DNA of 64,000 nt from Kitasatospora atroaurantiaca (GTDB lineage Bacteria > Actinomycetota > Actinomycetes > Streptomycetales > Streptomycetaceae): assembly GCF_007828955.1 (NCBI RefSeq), contig NZ_VIVR01000001.1, forward strand, positions 1,984,001-2,048,000. Reading direction: 5' to 3'. Under the pieces are notes generated by a model. The model saw only the letters and a program-made list of their open reading frames with translations, did not search any database and was not told the origin of the DNA. Below, piece after piece: positions 8,428-17,069 of the stretch. The position numbers and the translations under genes were made by a program. The number at the start of each line of letters is the position of its first letter. Positions within the stretch are counted from its first letter, which is position 1.

Positions 8428-8766
8428 TCAGGCGCCCTTCGGCCCGGTCGACTGCACCACCTCGAAGGACCACAGGGTCGACCCGGAAGCGGCCGGGCGC
8501 TGCGGCGCCTCCCCCTCGGCGGGCGGCGGGCCCTGGCGGTGCGCGGCCTGCATCGGCCCCTCCATCCACGCCTTGAAGGCCTCCTCGCTCGCCCAGCGGG
8601 TGTAGACGAGGTACTGCTCCGTCCCCTCCACCGGGCGCAGCAGCTCGAACCACTCGAAGCCGTCCGAGTTCTCCACCGCCCCGGCGCGTGCGGCGAACCG
8701 CTTCTCCAGGGTCTCCCGCATCTCGGCAGGCACCGTCAACACGTTGATCTTCACCACGCTGGGCAC
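8428..8766 (-). CDS. MhuD/IsdG-type haem-degrading monooxygenase (antibiotic biosynthesis monooxygenase fold)
   Basis: 112 residues from the GTG at 8766, chosen because AGAGG lies 7 nt upstream; an ATG at 8781 is in frame but poorly placed. The protein starts VVKINVLTVP and contains LEKRFAARAGAVENSDGF, a pattern very like mycobacterial MhuD as I recall it. The family's catalytic residues appear to be in place: Asn8, Trp67 and His76. These enzymes open the haem ring in the cytoplasm and release iron. It is a stand-alone gene convergent with the B12 operon and divergent from a GNAT gene. Confidence 0.78.
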   Translation of the reverse strand: MPSVVKINVLTVPAEMRETLEKRFAARAGAVENSDGFEWFELLRPVEGTEQYLVYTRWASEEAFKAWMEGPMQAAHRQGPPPAEGEAPQRPAASGSTLWSFEVVQSTGPKGA

Positions 8767-8852
8767 AATGACACCTCTCATCGCCGGGGGCCCCTGACCT
8801 GGGCACACGATAACCGGGTGAATCACACACGGCATCTGCCTAGGCTGGCCCG

Positions 8853-9758
8853 ATGACCGAATTCAACACCCTTGCCGACGTCACACCCTGGCGGTCCGGC
8901 TTCGAGCGTCGGCTGCGCGAGGCGTACACGGCCGCCGGCTGCGTCGACGCCGCCGCCGAACAGAACGTCAGCCGGGTGCTCGGCGACCCCGGCGACTGGA
9001 CCGTCGCCGAGATCACCACCTCGGGCACCCGGGTCGGCTTCGTCGCCGTGAAGGTGACCGAGGACCAGGGCACGCCGGCGGGCCGCATCGGAGACCTCCG
9101 GGTGGACCCGGAGTACGCCGGGCAGGGCCACGAGCAGGCCGCCCGCACCTGGGCCGAGCGCTGGTGCGCCGAGCGCGGAGCGCTTCGCCTGAACGTCCAA
9201 CTCACCAGGCCGGACGAGCTGTTCGCCGACTACCCGGTCCGGGGGCAGACCCGGATGCGCGTCATCGCCTCCGCGCCGAAGCCGCTGGACGGCGTCACTG
9301 CCCGGCCGATGACCGAGGCCGAGTACCCGGCCTGGCTGGCCTCGGAGAAGGACGCCTACATCGCCGACATCGTCCGGGCGGGTGCGCTCGACCCCGAGCA
9401 GGCGCGGCAGAAGTCCGACGCGGACTTCGCGCGGCTGATACCCGAAGGCATGGCGACGCCCGGCCACTCCTTCCTGGTGCTGGAGGCGGCCGGCGAGACC
9501 ATCGGGACGGGCTGGCTGAAGCACGACTTCCTCCCCGGGGTGACCTTCGGGTACTCGCTGGAGATCCACCGGGAGCACCGCGGCAAGGGGTACGGGCGGG
9601 CCGCGATGACGGTCGGGGAGCAGGCCACCCTGGACGGCGGGGACTCGGCGCTGATGTTCAACGTCTTCGGCGGCAACGAGGTGGCGATGAACCTCTACAC
9701 CAGCGCCGGCTACCGGGTCGTCGAGGAGAACCGCTCCATCGCCCTCCCGGCCGGCTAG
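8853..9758 (+). CDS. GNAT-family N-acetyltransferase, tandem-domain type
   Basis: 301 residues. Two GNAT-like halves are visible: an N-terminal one with LRVDPEYAGQGHEQAARTWA (degenerate acetyl-CoA loop) and a C-terminal one with the full motif A HREHRGKGYGRAAM and motif B NVFGGNEVAMNLYTSAGYRVVEE. The C-terminal half should bind acetyl-CoA and acetylate an amine; the acceptor is unknown. The stop overlaps the convergent membrane-protein gene by 4 nt. Confidence 0.83.
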   Translation: MTEFNTLADVTPWRSGFERRLREAYTAAGCVDAAAEQNVSRVLGDPGDWTVAEITTSGTRVGFVAVKVTEDQGTPAGRIGDLRVDPEYAGQGHEQAARTWAERWCAERGALRLNVQLTRPDELFADYPVRGQTRMRVIASAPKPLDGVTARPMTEAEYPAWLASEKDAYIADIVRAGALDPEQARQKSDADFARLIPEGMATPGHSFLVLEAAGETIGTGWLKHDFLPGVTFGYSLEIHREHRGKGYGRAAMTVGEQATLDGGDSALMFNVFGGNEVAMNLYTSAGYRVVEENRSIALPAG

Positions 9759-10444
9759 GCCTTCCGGTGCCGGGGAGCCCCTGCCGGGGAAGCACCGGTT
9801 CCCCGGCCCGCGATCCTGGCCACTCCGCCCGCAACGAGCAGCAGCACGGCGGGTATCGCGATGTTGAGCAGCTGCCGCACACCCCACGGGTCGCTGATCA
9901 CGTCCACGTCCAGGCCCAACCGGTCCAGCACGTAGAGCGAGTCGTACGTGGCGGCCACGTACGCCACGCCGGCGTAGGCCACCCCGACGGCCAGCAGCAC
10001 CGTGCTGCGCTCGGCCGCCGCCAGCGCGAGCAGCGCGAGCGCCGAGACCACCAGCGGTGTGGCCCCGTTGAAGCGCAGCAGCTGCGCCGTCCCCAGGACG
10101 GCGGACGGCGAGTGGAATCCCGTCCACCCGGTCACCGTCAGCCAGGTCGTCAGCGCGCCCGTCAGCCAGGCCACCGCCACACACGGCACCGCCCGCCACC
10201 GGGCCCCCGCCCGCCGGTAGCGCCGCAGGACGGCCCAGCCCGCGGCCACCAGGGCCGCCGACCAGTAGACCTCCAGCCACCCGGGCCGGGTCAGCTGGAG
10301 CACCCCGAGAACTCCCCCCGGCGAACGCACCCCCACCCCGCAGTCCACCAGGCACGCACTCTCCGGTGCGAGGTAGAGCGGCAGCGAGAGCACGAGCAGT
10401 CCCCCGAACAACGCAAGCACGAAGCAGTACCGCCGCGCAGCCAT
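9755..10444 (-). CDS. hypothetical integral membrane protein, six to seven helices
   Basis: 229 residues from the ATG at 10444, which has GGGAGG 4 nt upstream. The longer frame begins 18 codons earlier without a good ribosome-binding site. Hydrophobic segments are spread through the whole chain (FVLALFGGLLVLSLPLYL, then AALVAAGWAVL, WLTGALTTWLTV, VVSALALLALAAA, VLLAVGVAYAGVAYVA and IAIPAVLLLVAGGVA). I do not recognise a family. It overlaps the acetyltransferase gene tail-to-tail and stands just downstream of the DHA2 pump on the other side. Confidence 0.6.
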   Translation of the reverse strand: MAARRYCFVLALFGGLLVLSLPLYLAPESACLVDCGVGVRSPGGVLGVLQLTRPGWLEVYWSAALVAAGWAVLRRYRRAGARWRAVPCVAVAWLTGALTTWLTVTGWTGFHSPSAVLGTAQLLRFNGATPLVVSALALLALAAAERSTVLLAVGVAYAGVAYVAATYDSLYVLDRLGLDVDVISDPWGVRQLLNIAIPAVLLLVAGGVARIAGRGTGASPAGAPRHRKA

Positions 10445-10513
10445 GGACCCTCCCGAGAACAGTTGCGCGAATACTCCAACCGCGCACACCTTCCGCACAA
10501 GGCCTGGCCCGGA

Positions 10514-12580
10514 TCAGAAGGAGCGGCCCTCGCCGTGCTGGACGTGCTCGGGACCGATCCGGTCCGGGCGGTCGCGGGGGTCGCTGCAGAGCTGGGAGCT
10601 GAGGCGGGTGAGGAGGTCCGCCAGGTCGGCGTACTGCTTCTCGTCGTAGTCGCCGAGGAGTTCGGCGAGCTGGCTGCGCCGGGCGGCGACCAGCCGGAGC
10701 GCCACCTCCTCGCCCGCCTCGGTGAGGCGCAGCGGCAGGCCGTTGCGTACGCCGAGGCCCCGGCTCTCGACCTCCCGGGCGGCCTCCTCGATCACCTGGA
10801 TCGGTACGACCCGGTGCTCCGCCAGCTCGGCGGGCTCGACGCCGCCCTGATGGTGCATGTGGAGGATCAGCCAGCTGGAGGCCGGTTTGAGGTCCAGCCC
10901 TGCCTCGGCGGTGATTCGGCGGAAGAGGTCGCGCCGCGCGTCGCGGGTGCCCAGGACCGAGAGGGCCCGCGCGATCTCGTCCAGCGAGGAGCGCTCGACG
11001 GGGTTGAGGCCGATCGACTCGCTGAGGTCCGGCGCGGTGACGGTGGAGCGCAGCTTCTCCTCCCGGATGAAGAGGGAGAGCACGAAGGCGGCCAGCGCCA
11101 CCGGCACCGCGTAGAGGAAGACGCTGGTGATCGACTCCGAGTACGCGTGGTAGATCGCGGACTGTGCGGCGGGCGGCAGGGTCGCGATGACGCGCGGGTC
11201 TGCGGTGACGGCCTCGGGGCGGAAGCCCGCGGGCAGCGGGAGCCCGGCCAGCGCGTCCTCCAGGCGCCGGTTGAGGCCACTGGCGAAGATGGTGCCGAAG
11301 ATCGAGACGCCGAACGAGGCGCCGATGGAGCGGAAGAAGGTGGCCCCGGCGGTGGCGACGCCGAGGTCCTCGTACCCGACCGAGTTCTGCACGATGAGCA
11401 CCAGCACCTGCATCACCAGGCCGAGGCCCAGGCCGAAGACCAGGAAGTAGAGGCTCATCTCGGTGGTGCTGCTGTTCTCCGTGAGGCGGGAGAGGAGCAG
11501 CAGGCCCACGGTGGTGACGGCGGTGCCCGCGATCGGGAAGACCCGGTAGTGCCCGGTACGGGCGACGATCTGGCCGGAGCCGATCGAGGTGACGAGCATG
11601 CCCAGCACCATCGGCAGCATGTGGATGCCGGACATGGTCGGCGAGACCTGCATGACGACCTGGAGGAAGGTCGGCAGATAGGTGAGCGCGCCGAACATCG
11701 CGAAGCCGACCACGAAGGAGATCACCGCGACCAGGCTGAAGGTGCGTGAGCGGAACAGCCGCAGCGGCAGGACGGGCTCGGCGGCCGCGCGCTCGACGGC
11801 GACGAAGGCGACCAGCAGGACCACACCGAGGACGCCGAGCCCGATGATCTGCCAGGAGCCCCACGACCAGGTGGTGCCACCGAGCGAGGTCATCAGCACC
11901 AGGCAGGTCGCGACGGAGGCGATCAGGGCGGTGCCCAGGTAGTCGATCGTGTGCTTGCGCCTCACCTCGATGCCGTGCAGCACGGTGGCGATCACGCCCA
12001 GCGCGACGGCGCCGACCGGCAGGTTGACGTAGAAGACCCAACGCCAGCTCAGGTTGTCGACGAAGAGGCCGCCGAGCAGCGGGCCGAGCACGCTGGTGAC
12101 GCCGAAGACGGCCCCGAACAGGCCCTGGTACTTGCCGCGGTCCCGGGGCGCGACCAGGTCTCCGACGATGGCCTGGGAGAGCACCATCAGGCCGCCGCCG
12201 CCGAGCCCCTGCAGAGCGCGAAAGGCGATCAACTCGCCCATGTTCTGGGAGAGTCCGCAGAGCGCCGAGCCGATCAGGAAGATCACGATGGAGGCCTGGA
12301 AGAAGCGCTTCCGGCCGTACATGTCGCCGAGCTTGCCCCACAGCGGGGTGGCCGCGGTGGAGGCGAGCATGTAGGCGGTGACGACCCAGGAGAGGTGTTC
12401 GAGGCCGCCGAGGTCGCTGACGATGGTGGGCAGCGCGGTGGAGACGATGGTCTGGTCGAGCGCGGCGAGCAGCATCGCCAGCAGCAGGGCGCTGATGGGT
12501 ACCCAGAGCTTCTGGACCGTCACCTCGGGAGGTCCGGCGGCACCCGCCTCGGTTCCTTGGGGCTCGGCCGCCGGGTCCAT
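10514..12580 (-). CDS. DHA2-family (14-TM) MFS drug efflux pump fused to a C-terminal MarR-like winged helix
   Basis: 688 residues; ATG at 12580 with GAGGAG upstream. Residues about 25-505 are an EmrB/QacA-type MFS transporter: motif A GKLGDMYGRKRFFQ, the LDQTIVSTALPTI helix-1 motif and antiporter motif C GPLLGGLFVDNLSWRWVFYV. DHA2 pumps usually end near residue 500. Here about 170 more residues follow, containing ALSVLGTRDARRDLFRRI and a wing-like ending (RNGLPLRLTEAGEEVALRLV) that looks like a MarR winged helix. The pump exports amphiphilic compounds by proton antiport (known). The tail could sense substrate or tether DNA, which is speculative. Confidence 0.88.
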   Translation of the reverse strand: MDPAAEPQGTEAGAAGPPEVTVQKLWVPISALLLAMLLAALDQTIVSTALPTIVSDLGGLEHLSWVVTAYMLASTAATPLWGKLGDMYGRKRFFQASIVIFLIGSALCGLSQNMGELIAFRALQGLGGGGLMVLSQAIVGDLVAPRDRGKYQGLFGAVFGVTSVLGPLLGGLFVDNLSWRWVFYVNLPVGAVALGVIATVLHGIEVRRKHTIDYLGTALIASVATCLVLMTSLGGTTWSWGSWQIIGLGVLGVVLLVAFVAVERAAAEPVLPLRLFRSRTFSLVAVISFVVGFAMFGALTYLPTFLQVVMQVSPTMSGIHMLPMVLGMLVTSIGSGQIVARTGHYRVFPIAGTAVTTVGLLLLSRLTENSSTTEMSLYFLVFGLGLGLVMQVLVLIVQNSVGYEDLGVATAGATFFRSIGASFGVSIFGTIFASGLNRRLEDALAGLPLPAGFRPEAVTADPRVIATLPPAAQSAIYHAYSESITSVFLYAVPVALAAFVLSLFIREEKLRSTVTAPDLSESIGLNPVERSSLDEIARALSVLGTRDARRDLFRRITAEAGLDLKPASSWLILHMHHQGGVEPAELAEHRVVPIQVIEEAAREVESRGLGVRNGLPLRLTEAGEEVALRLVAARRSQLAELLGDYDEKQYADLADLLTRLSSQLCSDPRDRPDRIGPEHVQHGEGRSF

Positions 12581-12849
12581 GCCAGCTCCTCGGTGATGTG
12601 GCCCGGTGCCGCCGGGCGCCCGAGCTGACGATCATCCAGCCTCACCATGATGTCAGGATTGCCCCGGTTCATGGCGTTGGATTGCGCCATCCGTACGCGA
12701 TCCGGCCACGAACCGTTCATGACTGAGCTATCGCCACCAACCGGGACAAGCTCCTCCGGAGCGGACAACCGTCCCTGTCCACCCATAGCAAGCTCCTGCA
12801 TAATCAGGCGCGTTCGTCACCTGAGCCACTGACCGAGGAGGACCGGCCC
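12581..12849. other. intergenic region between DHA2 pump and PG-binding protein
   Basis: 269 nt between divergent genes. No credible coding sequence: short frames here lack codon bias and ribosome-binding sites. Promoters for both neighbours must lie here. AGGAGGA at 12836-12842 is the ribosome-binding site for the gene at 12850. Confidence 0.5.
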
Positions 12850-13734
12850 ATGCCGGCAGAGCACTGCCCCGAGTGCGGCGCCGCACGGACCGCCGACGGC
12901 TGCGCCTGCTCCCCGGACGCGCACCCGGACCTCACCGAGACGGCGGTCCTCCCGCACATCGAGGGGCCGCCGCTGGTGCGCCCGTACGTGCCGGCGCCGG
13001 TCCAGTACGACGAGCCGCCGTACGAGCCCGCCTACGCACCGACGCACGCTCAGGACGCCTTCAGCACGACGCTGATGCCCCCCGTTCCGCCGCAGCCGCA
13101 GGCCGGCGGCCCGATACCCGAGCCGCCCCAGGTCCAGCGCCACACGCACCGGCAGGCCGCGCCGGGCCGCAGACGGGCCGTCGTCCTCGCCGCGGGCGCG
13201 GGCATCGCCGCCCTCGGCGTGGGCATCGCCTTCGCGCTGACGCCGCCCTCCGACAGCAGCGTCAAGGACCGGGCGCTGCCGCCCGCGGCGGGCACCCTCC
13301 AGGCGGACACCAGCACGCTGCCCACCCCCACCGCGTCGACCTCGGCCTCCGCGAGCGCCTCGCCGTCCCGTTCCAGGACGGCCGGCAAGACCCCCACCAG
13401 CCAGGCGCCGACCACCGAGCTCAGCCCCTCGGCGGCGCCGAGCACGGCGACAACCAGCGCGAAGCCGAGTACGAGCGCCCCCTCAACCAGCGCGTCCGCC
13501 TCCGCCGCACCACGAACGCTCAAGTACAAGGACAAGGGCGCCGACGTGCTGGCGATGCAGGAGAAGCTCGCCGAGGTGCTGTGCTGGATGTACGTGCCCA
13601 CCTCCGGCACCTTCGACCGGCGCACGGAGGATGCCGTCAGCTACTTCCAGTCGATCCAGGGCGTCCAGGGCGACCCTGACGGCGTGTACGGACCCAGCAC
13701 CCGGGCCGCCCTGGAGGGGCGCACCGGCTGCTGA
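12850..13734 (+). CDS. membrane-anchored protein with C-terminal peptidoglycan-binding (PGB1) domain
   Basis: 294 residues. The N terminus carries a small Cys cluster (CPECGAARTADGCAC), which may bind metal, then a Pro/Tyr-rich cytoplasmic stretch. A single membrane helix near residues 112-132 (AVVLAAGAGIAALGVGIAFA) is followed by a Ser/Thr/Pro-rich wall-spanning linker and a PGB1 domain (KGADVLAMQEKLAEV, then DGVYGPSTRAALEG) ending in Cys. It is probably a type II membrane protein that reaches into the cell wall. The start has AGGAGGA 7 nt upstream. Confidence 0.8.
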   Translation: MPAEHCPECGAARTADGCACSPDAHPDLTETAVLPHIEGPPLVRPYVPAPVQYDEPPYEPAYAPTHAQDAFSTTLMPPVPPQPQAGGPIPEPPQVQRHTHRQAAPGRRRAVVLAAGAGIAALGVGIAFALTPPSDSSVKDRALPPAAGTLQADTSTLPTPTASTSASASASPSRSRTAGKTPTSQAPTTELSPSAAPSTATTSAKPSTSAPSTSASASAAPRTLKYKDKGADVLAMQEKLAEVLCWMYVPTSGTFDRRTEDAVSYFQSIQGVQGDPDGVYGPSTRAALEGRTGC

Positions 13735-13741
13735 GCCGAGG

Positions 13742-14326
13742 TCAGCCGGCCACGGCCCGGACCAGGCTGAACCCCGCCATCAGCAGCATGATGCCCGCAG
13801 CGACCCGCACGATCACCCGCATCGGCACGTACTGCAGCAGCTTCTGCCCGCCCAGGATCGCGATCCCGCTCACCGCGCAGAGCGCAAGCCAGGCCCCGAT
13901 GCCGACGGCCACCGGGACGGCGTACTTGGCGGCCAGATTGGCCGTCATGATCTGGGTCAGGTCGCCGAACTCGGCGACCGCGACCACCAGGAAGCTCGCG
14001 CCGGCGACCTTCCGGAAGCTGCCCGAGGACGGTTCCCTGGCGGCATGGCCCTCCTCCTCGTCCCGGTGCAGGAGCAGCATCGCCGCGCCGAGCAGGAAGA
14101 GCACGCCGGTGATTCCCTCCACCCACCGCTGCGGCAGCAGGGCCAGCAGGCTGCCGGCCGCGAGAGCCAGGCCGACCTGCAGGGCGAAGGCGGCGGCGAT
14201 GCCGGCGAAGACGTGGCTCGCCCGGTAGCGGGTGCCGAGCACCAGGCTGGCCAGGGCGGTCTTGTCGGGCAGTTCGGCGAGGAAGACGATGCCGAAGGTG
14301 ACGGCGGCAACGGGGAGAAAGCTCAT
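13742..14326 (-). CDS. TMEM165/GDT1-family cation (Mn2+/Ca2+) transporter
   Basis: 194 residues from the ATG at 14326. Both copies of the family's E-x-G-D-(K/R)-(T/S)-type motif are present in variant form: AELPDKTALASLVL near residue 19 and AEFGDLTQIMTANLA near 120, on opposite halves of a six-helix protein. Members move Mn2+ across the membrane, usually outward in bacteria. The yybP-ykoY Mn riboswitch in its leader supports a manganese-efflux role. Confidence 0.88.
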   Translation of the reverse strand: MSFLPVAAVTFGIVFLAELPDKTALASLVLGTRYRASHVFAGIAAAFALQVGLALAAGSLLALLPQRWVEGITGVLFLLGAAMLLLHRDEEEGHAAREPSSGSFRKVAGASFLVVAVAEFGDLTQIMTANLAAKYAVPVAVGIGAWLALCAVSGIAILGGQKLLQYVPMRVIVRVAAGIMLLMAGFSLVRAVAG

Positions 14327-14414
14327 CGGGGTCGGTTCCCTGGGTCGGGCGCTGCCCGGCCGGTGATCCGTCAGGGGACGCCTCGGCCCGACAGCACTGG
14401 TCATGATCACAGCA

Positions 14415-14525
14415 CTGCGGCCGAAGGTCTCGCCGACACCCCGAGCGAAGCGGGTGTCCCGGGCGCCGGGCCCACGGGTGGGCCAGTATGTCGACGGTCC
14501 GGTGGAGGGCTACTCCCCTTCAACG
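14415..14525 (-). promoter_or_regulatory. yybP-ykoY manganese riboswitch
   Basis: Read on the minus strand, the leader holds AAGGGGAGTAGCCCTCC (from about 14520), CGACATACTGG, a long central stem, and GGCGAGACCTTCGGCC (to about 14420). The GGGGAGTAGC and CGAGACCTT elements are the two conserved halves of the yybP-ykoY Mn2+-sensing aptamer, familiar from the E. coli mntP and alx leaders. It lies about 90 nt upstream of the GDT1-family gene and should turn that gene on when Mn2+ is high. Confidence 0.9.
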
Positions 14526-14542
14526 CCGACCAGCCTACCCGA

Positions 14543-15280
14543 CTACGTCACCAGCCCCCTCCCGACCAGCTCCAGCACCGCCACCACCGCCACCGCCTCC
14601 ACCGCGAGCAGCGCGATCAGCACGAACAGCTGCACCGCCCCGGCCTGTACGGGCGTCGCACCGCCGAGCAGCATGCCGACGAACGCGCCGGGGAGTGTGA
14701 CCAGCCCCACCGTCCGGGTCTGGTCCAGGGCCGGCACCAGCGAGGTGGCGGCAGCCGTACGGCAGATCTCCAGCCGGGCGTCACGGTCCTCGAAGCCGAG
14801 CGCCAGGGCCGCCTCCACCTCGCCGTGCCGCTGGCGCAGCTCGTCGAGTGCCCGGCGGCCGGCCAGCGAGGTGGCGGTGAGTGCGCCGCCGATCAGGATC
14901 CCGGCCACCGGGATGATCGAGAGGCCCTGCCGTGGCAGCAGACCGGTCCCCAGCAGCAGGGCCAGCACGGGCAGCACGCCGACGCCGATCGGGACAGCCG
15001 CCCAGACCCACCCGGGCCCGGCCGTCATCCGCCGCCCGGCCGTCCGGACGGCGACCGTGAACATCACCAGGACGAACAGGGCGGACGTCCAGAGCGAGCC
15101 GACCACCCAGGCGATCACCAGCGCCACCACCCCGAGCTGCACCACCGCCCGCAGCCCGGCGCGCAGCACGGCATGCCCGTGCCCCAGCAGCCCCCACCCC
15201 GCCACCGCCACGGCCGCGCCCAGCAGCAGCGCCGTGACCACCCCCAGTGCGGGGGTCACCGGGAGGAGCTGCGAGGCCAT
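14543..15280 (-). CDS. FetB/UPF0014-type ABC transporter permease
   Basis: 245 residues; ATG at 15280 shares one base with the stop of the mannosyltransferase (TGATG). Several membrane helices and the family-typical stretch AALALGFEDRDARLEICRTA followed by LDQTRTVGLVTLPGAFVGML identify it. E. coli FetB pairs with the ATPase FetA and exports iron. No fetA-like gene is adjacent here, so the partner must be encoded elsewhere or lost. Coupling to a protein mannosyltransferase gene looks fortuitous. Confidence 0.8.
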   Translation of the reverse strand: MASQLLPVTPALGVVTALLLGAAVAVAGWGLLGHGHAVLRAGLRAVVQLGVVALVIAWVVGSLWTSALFVLVMFTVAVRTAGRRMTAGPGWVWAAVPIGVGVLPVLALLLGTGLLPRQGLSIIPVAGILIGGALTATSLAGRRALDELRQRHGEVEAALALGFEDRDARLEICRTAAATSLVPALDQTRTVGLVTLPGAFVGMLLGGATPVQAGAVQLFVLIALLAVEAVAVVAVLELVGRGLVT

Positions 15281-16896
15281 CAGATCCAGCTGGTGAACCA
15301 CATCCGGTCCTGCCAGTCCGACATCGGGATCACCTCCGCCGTGTACAGCGGGTAGAAGAACGCGAAGCAGCCCACGATCGCCAGCACGATGACCCCGGCC
15401 GCAATGCCGCCATACCTTCTCCGCTCCACCGAACACCCCGGCGGCCCGAGCAGCGCGCCCAGCATCTGGGCCACCGCCAGGCAGAGGAAGGGCACCAGCA
15501 CCACCATGTAGAAGGAGAAGATCGTCCGCTCCTGGTACCCGAACCACGGCAGGTAGATCCCGGCCACGCCCGCCAGCACCGCACCCGAGCGCCAGTCCCG
15601 GCGGAAGAACCACCTCCACAGCACGTACAGCAGCGCGAAGCACGCCGTCCACCAGAGCACCGGCGTACCGAGTGCCAGGATCTGGCTCGCGCAGCCGCCG
15701 GGTGCGGTGCAGCCCTGCTGCCCCTCGGGCACCTGCTGCCAGTACATGCTGACGGGGCGGCCCTGGACCAGCCAGCTCCACGGGTTGGACTGGTAGGTGT
15801 GCGGGGTGCTGAGACCGGTGTTGAAGTCGTACATCTGCGCCTGGTAGTGCCACCAGCTGCGCAGGCTCTCCGGCACCCAGCTCATCGAGACCTGCGGGAG
15901 GGGGATGTCCACCACCGGGGTACGCGGCGGGGAGAGCCCGGCCCGCCCGTCGGCCCACTGCCGGTCGAAGCCGCCGCCGGTGAGGAACCATCCGCCCCAC
16001 GACGACACGTACACCACCGCCGCCACGCCGACCATCGACAGGAAGGCCGGCACCGCGTCCCGGCGCAGCATGCTCCGCCAGGGCCGGTACGCCCCCGCCC
16101 ACCGCCGCCCGGCCTGGTCCCACAGCACCGTCAGCAGACCGAAGGCGGCCAGGATCTGAACGCCGTTCCACTTGGTGGCGCAGGCGGCGCCGAGCAGCAC
16201 CCCTGCGGCCAGGCGCCACGGGCGCACCCCCAGCCGTACCTCGTCACCGGCCCGCCCGCCCTCCGCCCGGGCGGCGCGCAGCAGCCCCCGGGTGTGGTCA
16301 CGGTCGACCAGCAGACAGCCGAAGGCGGCCAGCACGAAGAACATCACCACACCGTCGAGCAGGCCGACCCGGCTCATCACGAAATGCAGCCCGTCCACGG
16401 CCATCAGCAGCGCAGCCGTGCACCCCAGCAGCGTGGAGGAGAAGAGCCGCCGTCCGATCCGGGCCAGCATCAGCACGGTCACCGTCCCGAGCAGAGCGAC
16501 CATCACCCGCCAGCCGAAGGGGTGCAGCCCGAACGCCCACTCCCCCACCGCGATGACCCACTTGCCGAGCGGCGGGTGGGCGATGAACTCGGGTGCCGGG
16601 GTGAGCGGGACGGACTGCGGGACGGCCAGGATCTCGCTGTTGGCGCTGTCCGGCCAGACACCCTCGTAGCCCTGTCTGAGCAGGGACCAGGCGTCCTTGG
16701 GGTAGTAGGTCTCGTCGAAGACGAAGGCGTTGGGGTGGTCGAGGTCCCAGAAGCGCAGCAAGCCCGCGAAGACCGCGACGGCGATCGGCCCGAGCCAGCC
16801 GGAGTGCCGGACGGCCCAGGGCAGCAGGCCGCTGCGGGGCCGTGCCGCGGTCGCGCCCGCGGGGGCCGGTGTGTCGGTGACTACCGCGTGCGCCAT
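15280..16896 (-). CDS. pmt: protein O-mannosyltransferase (phospholipid carrier-dependent, PMT/GT39)
   Basis: 538 residues with many membrane helices. The catalytic acidic pair lies in the first extracellular loop (VFDETYYPKDAWSL, near residues 59-72), followed by PPLGKWVIA and the family-typical SRVGLLDGVVMFF. A C-terminal PMT-like region contains KWNGVQILAAFGLL and the YLPWFGYQERTIFSFYMVV stretch. In Streptomyces the Pmt enzyme uses polyprenyl-phosphate-mannose to O-mannosylate secreted proteins and serves as a phage-receptor determinant (known). Many Streptomyces have rsmI divergent from pmt; here a MerR/beta-clamp gene takes that place. Confidence 0.88.
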   Translation of the reverse strand: MAHAVVTDTPAPAGATAARPRSGLLPWAVRHSGWLGPIAVAVFAGLLRFWDLDHPNAFVFDETYYPKDAWSLLRQGYEGVWPDSANSEILAVPQSVPLTPAPEFIAHPPLGKWVIAVGEWAFGLHPFGWRVMVALLGTVTVLMLARIGRRLFSSTLLGCTAALLMAVDGLHFVMSRVGLLDGVVMFFVLAAFGCLLVDRDHTRGLLRAARAEGGRAGDEVRLGVRPWRLAAGVLLGAACATKWNGVQILAAFGLLTVLWDQAGRRWAGAYRPWRSMLRRDAVPAFLSMVGVAAVVYVSSWGGWFLTGGGFDRQWADGRAGLSPPRTPVVDIPLPQVSMSWVPESLRSWWHYQAQMYDFNTGLSTPHTYQSNPWSWLVQGRPVSMYWQQVPEGQQGCTAPGGCASQILALGTPVLWWTACFALLYVLWRWFFRRDWRSGAVLAGVAGIYLPWFGYQERTIFSFYMVVLVPFLCLAVAQMLGALLGPPGCSVERRRYGGIAAGVIVLAIVGCFAFFYPLYTAEVIPMSDWQDRMWFTSWI

Positions 16897-17069
16897 GACC
16901 TCGCCGATTCATCGTGCCGGATCACTGATGGAGTGACAGCTCCGGCTGACACTATGTCGCCTTTGTCGCAAAATCCTAGCCCGCGGCGCCGCGCCGGAAC
17001 CGTACTACCGTGACTGCGGTTGACCCTCGACCTGGTCGAGCCCCCAGAGTCCTCGGTGTGGAGAGCGGG

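Noticed and set aside
9164..11749. 861-aa plus-strand frame
   Set aside because: Antisense to the DHA2 pump and the membrane protein; Arg/Gly/His-rich composition typical of shadow frames.
8823..12635. 1270-aa minus-strand frame spanning several genes
   Set aside because: High-GC open frame running antisense or out of frame through the acetyltransferase, membrane-protein and DHA2 genes.
13631..15355. 574-aa plus-strand frame over the Mn riboswitch region
   Set aside because: Antisense to the GDT1-like and FetB-like genes; Gln/His/Arg-rich shadow.
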